Shown here in pieces: positions 59,670 to 64,000 of a stretch of 64,000 bases of DNA. Source of the DNA: Candidatus Poribacteria bacterium (GTDB lineage: Bacteria > Poribacteria > WGA-4E > WGA-3G). Below the pieces are notes generated by a model, which was given only the letters and a program-made list of their open reading frames with translations, searched no databases and was not told the DNA's origin. Made by a program: the position numbers and the translations under genes. The stretch covers positions 1 through 64,000 of the forward strand of contig JAJDUH010000021.1 of the NCBI GenBank assembly GCA_022826805.1, written 5' to 3'. Each line of letters begins with the position of its first letter. Positions within the stretch are counted from its first letter, which is position 1.

Positions 59670-59727
59670 ATTTTACGGCACATTAAGTAAGTGATGAAGG
59701 AAAAACATAACGAGGAGAAGGAAAATC

Positions 59728-61146
59728 ATGAAAATATATTCTTCCTGTCTGCTGATTGTATTCTTGGCGGTATTATCAGGGTGTACGAGTATGTCAGGTT
59801 ATAGAGAGGCTTCACTGCGCCATCACGCGTATGCGAACGGCGAAAAAGATGTTACAGCTGCGGAATGGCGTGATCTGGTTTCAGAGTTCCAGAAAGTCAT
59901 TGATACGAATACCCAAGGTCCACTCGCGGATAATGCGCAATATGCGATTGCCTCCAGCTGGATGTGGAGTATTAAGACCGGCGACACTGAAGCGCCACAG
60001 CAGGCGATAGAAGCTTTTCAAAAACTGGTTCGGACTTATCCTAACTCGCCGTATGTACCACACGCACTCTATTGGTTAGGACGCTGTTACGATTTTATTG
60101 ATCAGGACTATCAGGCTATCACACAGTATCAGATTGTGGAAAGCCGTTATGCTGATTCTGAATTATTAGAACCTGCTCAATTAGAGTTAGCACGCTTATA
60201 TGCGAAGCAAGATTACATCACGCGTGCCGAGACATTCTATAGTCATCTTATCAATTCTTCAACAAATCAGGAGATTGTTACCGCTGCTTCTGTCGAACTA
60301 CAGGCACTCAAATCGCAACAAAAACTGGTAGGACTGCCTCCTAAGAATAAAGAACAAACACAGACGCAATCAAAACCAACTACAAAAGGATTAGAACCAG
60401 AATCGTTGACGCGTGAGTTTGGTTTGACCGCGAAGACTATTGTTATAGATCCAGGTCACGGTGGTAAAGATCCGGGAGCATTGGGGAAAAGCACCCCACA
60501 TGAGAAGGAGATTGTCCTTAATATTTCAAAAAAACTTCGCGATATTTTAATTGCAAGAGGTTACACTGTGATGATGACACGGAATACCAACCGTTTCATC
60601 CCACTCAAGGAGCGTACTAAATTCGCAATGTACCATAGAGCAGACCTGTTCTTAAGTATTCACGCCAACGGTAGTGAAAGCCCACAAGCGAATGGGATCG
60701 AAACGTACTACTTGGATGTCAACAGCACGGATAAAGCCTCGGAAAAAATCGCAGCACGGGAAAATGCAAACTCAGGCTATAGTATCCAAGAACTTGAATC
60801 GTTGCTGCAGGGTTTAATACAACAGAGCAAAAGTGAGGATAGCAGACGCTTGGCAAAACACGTTCAGCAAAGATTGGTACAAGTGACAGGTGCAGCAGAT
60901 CGTGGCGTCAAGCATGCTCGCTTTGTAGTCTTGATTGGAGCAAATGTGCCCTCTATCCTCATTGAGACAGGATTTGTATCAAATCCAACAGAAGGCAAAA
61001 AACTCACAACATCATCGTATCAACATAAAATAGCCACTGCTATTGCCGACGGTGTTGATAATTTTTTGAAAAAGATGGGTGAAGACCCACTTGTCGAATC
61101 TCAAATCCCCAAACTTGCTGCTAAAAGTATTGAGAGGAAGCGGTAA
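59728..61146 (+). CDS. N-acetylmuramoyl-L-alanine amidase lipoprotein with TPR-like domain
   Basis: The enzyme cuts the bond between N-acetylmuramic acid and the stem peptide of peptidoglycan. The 472-residue precursor has a lipoprotein signal (LAVLSGC, Cys at 19). Residues 40-190 are TPR-like helical repeats of the YbgF/BamD kind (ALYWLGRCYDFIDQDYQAI). The amidase_3 domain spans about 235-450, with zinc ligands and catalytic residues in IDPGHGGKDPGA, PHEKEIVLN, SIHANG and LIETGFVSNP. ACGAGGAGAAGGA lies before the ATG. Its stop overlaps the next start (TAATG). Confidence 0.93.
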   Translation: MKIYSSCLLIVFLAVLSGCTSMSGYREASLRHHAYANGEKDVTAAEWRDLVSEFQKVIDTNTQGPLADNAQYAIASSWMWSIKTGDTEAPQQAIEAFQKLVRTYPNSPYVPHALYWLGRCYDFIDQDYQAITQYQIVESRYADSELLEPAQLELARLYAKQDYITRAETFYSHLINSSTNQEIVTAASVELQALKSQQKLVGLPPKNKEQTQTQSKPTTKGLEPESLTREFGLTAKTIVIDPGHGGKDPGALGKSTPHEKEIVLNISKKLRDILIARGYTVMMTRNTNRFIPLKERTKFAMYHRADLFLSIHANGSESPQANGIETYYLDVNSTDKASEKIAARENANSGYSIQELESLLQGLIQQSKSEDSRRLAKHVQQRLVQVTGAADRGVKHARFVVLIGANVPSILIETGFVSNPTEGKKLTTSSYQHKIATAIADGVDNFLKKMGEDPLVESQIPKLAAKSIERKR

Positions 61147-63209
61147 TGTTTTCGGCTCGGTTTGCCAGTCAAAATTTATCGGACGCAGTAAGTCGCACTT
61201 TGCGATCATGGCTTCCTGCCAAGACCAAGAATCAGCGAGTTATTCCGCGAATCTTCCTCGTTGGTATGCTGCTTTGGATTACCAGCGCATACAACCTCGT
61301 GTCTGCCCAGCAGGCAAAGATTGCGATCATCCTGCCATCAGCTACATCACGAGTATCAGAGAGCGACATTCAATACGCTCGTTCTGTTAGCAAACGGTTC
61401 AACCAGATGCTCAACAGTATCGAATTCATTGCCGACACGCTTGAAGCGGCGTCGCTTTCCAAAGCACAGCTGAAATCCTATCGGTTAATTATACTTCCTT
61501 TAAACGCCAGTGTAACTCCACGCACAACAAGGCTCCTGAAAGACTTTGTTGCAGGCGGTGGCAAGCTATTCGTAACCTATAACTTAGCAGATACAGTGGC
61601 CCCTCTCCTCGGTTTGCGGCAAACGAATTGGTTAAAAGACGATCCACCCGGACGATTTTCCACCATTCAGCTAAATGCGCCTCATATATCCAACCTACCA
61701 ACATCCGTCAGACAAGCATCGTGGAATATAACGGTGGCAGCGCCGACAACCCCCCAGACTAAAATCATCGGCTATTGGCATGATGCCACTGGAAAATCGA
61801 CCGGCTTACCCGCTCTTTTTATGGGTGAAGCAGGTGTTTTCTTTAGCCACATTTTTCTTCCAGATGACATTCAGACCAAGACGCTGTTGCTTGCCTCACT
61901 TTTAGGACACCTTGTGCCGGAATTCCAGCAAACGCTTGCGAAACGGGCAATAGAGGCAATAATTATCATTGGACACACAGAGAATCTTGAAGAACTGGAG
62001 CGATTTGTTCAGCAAGGCGGCGTGCCAGCAGCAGGACGGGCTTTAAAAACAGGAAAAGATTTGATGAAACGGGCACGCATTGCCTACGAAGCTAAGACTT
62101 ATAGCACAGCGATAACTATAGCCCGCGCGAGCCGGGAAGCATTCTCAAAAGCCTATTCTTTATCGCATATCAGTATTGAAAAGGAAGGGAGAGGCGTGTG
62201 GAATCATTCCGGTCTTGGTGCGTATCCGGGTGATTGGAACCGATCTGCCAAAGAATTAGCGGCGGCGGGGATTAACATGATTTTTCCAAACATGGCGTGG
62301 GCAGGAGTGGCACATTACTCGAGTAAAATCTTGCCAAAGAGCAAAACTTTTTCGCAATATGGGGATCAACTTGCCCAATGTGTTAGTGCAGCACGTAAGC
62401 ACGGTTTGGAGGTTCATGTGTGGAAGATTACATGGAATTTGGAAGGTGCCCCGAAAGAACTTATTGAAAAGATGCAGGAGGAGGAACGCACCCAAGTCTC
62501 CGCAACTGGAAAATCGATTAATTGGCTCTGTCCATCACATCCGAAAAACGTCTCGTTGGAATTGGAAAGTATACTTGAAATCGTAAGGAATTACGATGTA
62601 GATGGCATCCATCTGGATTATATCCGTTATCCGGGAAACCACGCGTGCTACTGTGAAGAGTGCCGTAAAAGATTTACGTCTGCAACAAGGCAGAAGATTG
62701 AGAACTGGCCCACTGCTGTCTTGCCACAGACAGGGATGTATAGCGATAAGTATATTGAGTGGCGAACACAACAGATAACGCGCTTGGTTCGTTTACTGCA
62801 CAAACGGGCACGCGAGGTGGACCCTGAGATCAAAATTTCCACAGCGGTTTTCGGTGGTTATCCTGCGTGTGTCACGTCCATTGGGCAAGATTGGATTGCA
62901 TGGGCAAATGCTGGCTACATCGACTTCGTGTGTCCAATGAACTATACGGAAGATATAGACTACTTCTCGGAACTGTTAGTCAACCAACTTGCCCTGATGC
63001 CTAAAGATGTTGCTATTTATTCGGGTATCGGTGCGACGGCTTCAAACTCACTCCTTAGACCAGACGCTGTTATTGAACAGATTTACCTGTCACGTTACTT
63101 GGGAAGTTCGGGGTGGGCAATCTTTGACTATTCCCTCGACATTTCTGAGACTGTGTTACCGGCACTCGCGAGGGGAGTTGGGAAGCGCAAAGCAAAACCG
63201 AGACATTGA
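61146..63209 (+). CDS. GHL10 (DUF187) family glycosyl hydrolase, DigH/YddW-like
   Basis: The 687-residue protein has a hydrophobic N-terminal anchor or signal (FLVGMLLWITSAYNLVSA, residues 38-55), an alpha/beta domain of glutamine amidotransferase-like fold (about 55-270, containing LKDFVAGGGKLFVTYN), a helical linker, and a TIM-barrel glycosidase domain (about 345-670) with VDGIHLDYIRYPG near 485 and FVCPMNYTEDIDYF near 595. This matches GHL10, the family of E. coli DigH, which cleaves peptide-free glycan strands. Its ATG overlaps the amidase TAA, implying coupled synthesis. Confidence 0.85.
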   Translation: MFSARFASQNLSDAVSRTLRSWLPAKTKNQRVIPRIFLVGMLLWITSAYNLVSAQQAKIAIILPSATSRVSESDIQYARSVSKRFNQMLNSIEFIADTLEAASLSKAQLKSYRLIILPLNASVTPRTTRLLKDFVAGGGKLFVTYNLADTVAPLLGLRQTNWLKDDPPGRFSTIQLNAPHISNLPTSVRQASWNITVAAPTTPQTKIIGYWHDATGKSTGLPALFMGEAGVFFSHIFLPDDIQTKTLLLASLLGHLVPEFQQTLAKRAIEAIIIIGHTENLEELERFVQQGGVPAAGRALKTGKDLMKRARIAYEAKTYSTAITIARASREAFSKAYSLSHISIEKEGRGVWNHSGLGAYPGDWNRSAKELAAAGINMIFPNMAWAGVAHYSSKILPKSKTFSQYGDQLAQCVSAARKHGLEVHVWKITWNLEGAPKELIEKMQEEERTQVSATGKSINWLCPSHPKNVSLELESILEIVRNYDVDGIHLDYIRYPGNHACYCEECRKRFTSATRQKIENWPTAVLPQTGMYSDKYIEWRTQQITRLVRLLHKRAREVDPEIKISTAVFGGYPACVTSIGQDWIAWANAGYIDFVCPMNYTEDIDYFSELLVNQLALMPKDVAIYSGIGATASNSLLRPDAVIEQIYLSRYLGSSGWAIFDYSLDISETVLPALARGVGKRKAKPRH

Positions 63210-63276
63210 GATAGATTATTACGTCAAATCCGCGCATACAGTGTAATTCTTTGGATGTCCTGCCCGAAAAATCCGC

Positions 63277-63305
63277 TTGAATATCCCAGTAAAATCGTGT
63301 AAACT
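63277..63305 (+). promoter_or_regulatory. Promoter of the toxin-antitoxin-like pair
   Basis: TTGAAT at 63277-63282 and TAAACT at 63300-63305 are 17 bases apart; AAAGG and ATG 63354 follow after about 40 bases. Confidence 0.6.
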
Positions 63306-63353
63306 AAATTGAACGTGCTATTTCAGGTAAGGCGAAGGGACAAAGGCGTATTT

Positions 63354-63650
63354 ATGTGGCAGGTTCCTGATAAGTGGGGTAATCTTATTGAATTAACCGA
63401 TGAGAGATGGCAGCATATCCTTGAAAATCATTGGGAATTAAGAGAACACCTTGACGAGATTCTTGAGACGGTCCAGACAGGCAGAAGAAAACAGCCCGCT
63501 ATAGACCCCCACAAATATACTTATTATAAGAATTTTGACAATTTACCTCACAATTACACACGCATTGTTGTTATTGTTAAACTAATTCGGAACAATTTTA
63601 TTATTACCGCCTACCCTATAAGAAAAAGGAGATTCCATGAGTCTCAGTAA
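63354..63650 (+). CDS. Small nuclease-like (DUF4258/PBECR-like) protein, possible toxin
   Basis: The 98-residue protein starts with VPDKWGNLIELTDERWQHIL then ENHWELREHL, followed by DEILETVQTGRRKQ and C-terminal strands RIVVIVKLI and FIITAYPIRKRR. This layout (W-x-H-x-x-x-H helix, then strands ending in a basic tail) resembles the barnase-EndoU-ColicinE5/RelE-like families, including DUF4258-type proteins. ATG 63354 is preceded by AAAGG at seven bases. It overlaps the following DUF2283 gene by 14 bases. A toxin role is inference from fold resemblance and gene pairing. Confidence 0.55.
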   Translation: MWQVPDKWGNLIELTDERWQHILENHWELREHLDEILETVQTGRRKQPAIDPHKYTYYKNFDNLPHNYTRIVVIVKLIRNNFIITAYPIRKRRFHESQ

Positions 63651-63891
63651 AGACAGACTCAAGATTGTCTATGATCGGGAGGCAGATGTGCTCTATGTAA
63701 CAAAAGGCACTCCTGAGTACACTGACTATGTTGAGTACTCCGAAGACGTCATTCTGCGCTTCCATCCAGAGACGAAACAGTTAGTGGGCTTCACACTGAT
63801 TGATTTTTCCGAGCACTTCGCCAGGAAGGACTCAGACATCGCGCTGCCTTTCGGCGTAGATTTTCATGCCTACGCCGTTCCGCGTGCTTAA
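63637..63891 (+). CDS. DUF2283 family protein, possible antitoxin
   Basis: The 84-residue protein has the DUF2283 pattern: KIVYDREADVLYVTKGTP near residues 9-26, a VILRFHPETKQLVGFTLIDFS stretch near 39-59, and a short C-terminal tail. DUF2283 genes often sit beside small DUF4258-like genes, and the 14-base overlap with AAAGGAG inside the upstream frame indicates one transcript. A protective partner role is inferred from arrangement only. Confidence 0.75.
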   Translation: MSLSKDRLKIVYDREADVLYVTKGTPEYTDYVEYSEDVILRFHPETKQLVGFTLIDFSEHFARKDSDIALPFGVDFHAYAVPRA

Positions 63892-63954
63892 AAATGTTCT
63901 CAATATATGTTATAGGCGCTCTGCTCTACAGAAAATTAAAGGAGATTGTAATTA

Positions 63955-64000
63955 ATGGCTCAAAGACCGAATATTCTATTTTTGATGAGTGACGAACATA
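63955..64000 (+). CDS. Sulfatase, N-terminal fragment cut by the window edge
   Basis: The first 15 codons read MAQRPNILFLMSDEH, the standard start of type I sulfatases (arylsulfatase/alkaline phosphatase superfamily), where the Asp binds the calcium of the active site. AAAGGAG lies ten bases upstream. The formylglycine motif (C/S-x-P-x-R) would lie outside the window. Sulfatases of this type are numerous in Poribacteria and Planctomycetes, where they desulfate polysaccharides. Confidence 0.85.
   Translation, partial: MAQRPNILFLMSDEH

Overview
The window reads as a chromosomal segment of a diderm (outer-membrane) bacterium. It has LptE-like and other lipoproteins, two heptosyltransferase-family genes, and a proton-pumping complex I cluster. 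Several secreted or accessory families point to a marine or sponge-associated lineage such as Candidatus Poribacteria: a WD40/dockerin protein with a PNPNPFNP-type C-terminal domain, a DUF6785 membrane protein, a phytanoyl-CoA dioxygenase homologue, a sulfatase, and paired jelly-roll proteins ending in TTWG-x-LK. That lineage is inferred from gene content only; no search was run.

Layout: (1) 1-124 is the tail of a transposase. (2) 158-10607 is a translation/RNA operon block, rimP-nusA-rnpM-infB-DUF503-rbfA-nrnA-ribF-rpsO-pnp, with promoters before rimP, rpsO and pnp and an intrinsic terminator after pnp. (3) 10.7-13.5 kb holds envelope genes (a one-helix protein, an LptE-like lipoprotein, a DUF6599-like lipoprotein) and an amidohydrolase-2 homologue without the usual metal ligands. 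(4) 13.6-21.9 kb holds glycine cleavage gcvT-gcvH-gcvP, potassium uptake trkA-trkH, and pdxH. (5) 22.0-23.7 kb holds two tandem secreted jelly-roll proteins. (6) 24.0-43.1 kb is complex I: nuoABCD, then a VOC protein and the WD40 protein, then nuoEFGHJKL, a DUF5069 gene, nuoM, an NhaD-type antiporter and nuoN. No nuoI is present. (7) 43.2-47.6 kb holds a Gfo/Idh/MocA oxidoreductase, a copper P-type ATPase, two overlapping small ORFs and a small membrane protein. (8) 47.6-50.9 kb (minus) is a three-gene glycosyltransferase operon, divergent from a DUF6785 gene at 51.0 kb. (9) 52.9-58.4 kb holds a STAS protein and a metallophosphoesterase (minus), pyrK and bioB (plus), then serS, tRNA-Asp and tRNA-Val (minus). 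(10) 58.6-64.0 kb holds a PhyH-type dioxygenase (minus), an amidase plus DigH-like glycosidase pair behind an unusual leader, a toxin-antitoxin-like pair, and the start of a sulfatase.

A family of short, imperfectly palindromic elements built from GTTGTCAGTTATCAG-like units fills many gaps between 13.5 and 44.3 kb. These elements usually begin at or just after a stop codon and end just before the next start codon; one encodes the C-terminus of GcvT. Promoters recognised by eye nearly all have TTGxxx and TATAAT-like boxes with 16-17 bp spacers. Shine-Dalgarno use is mixed: very strong in the ribosomal and nuo genes, absent before nusA, gcvT, trkA, trkH, pdxH and copA, and at least one gene (DUF6785) looks leaderless. 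All product names rest on motif recognition by eye.
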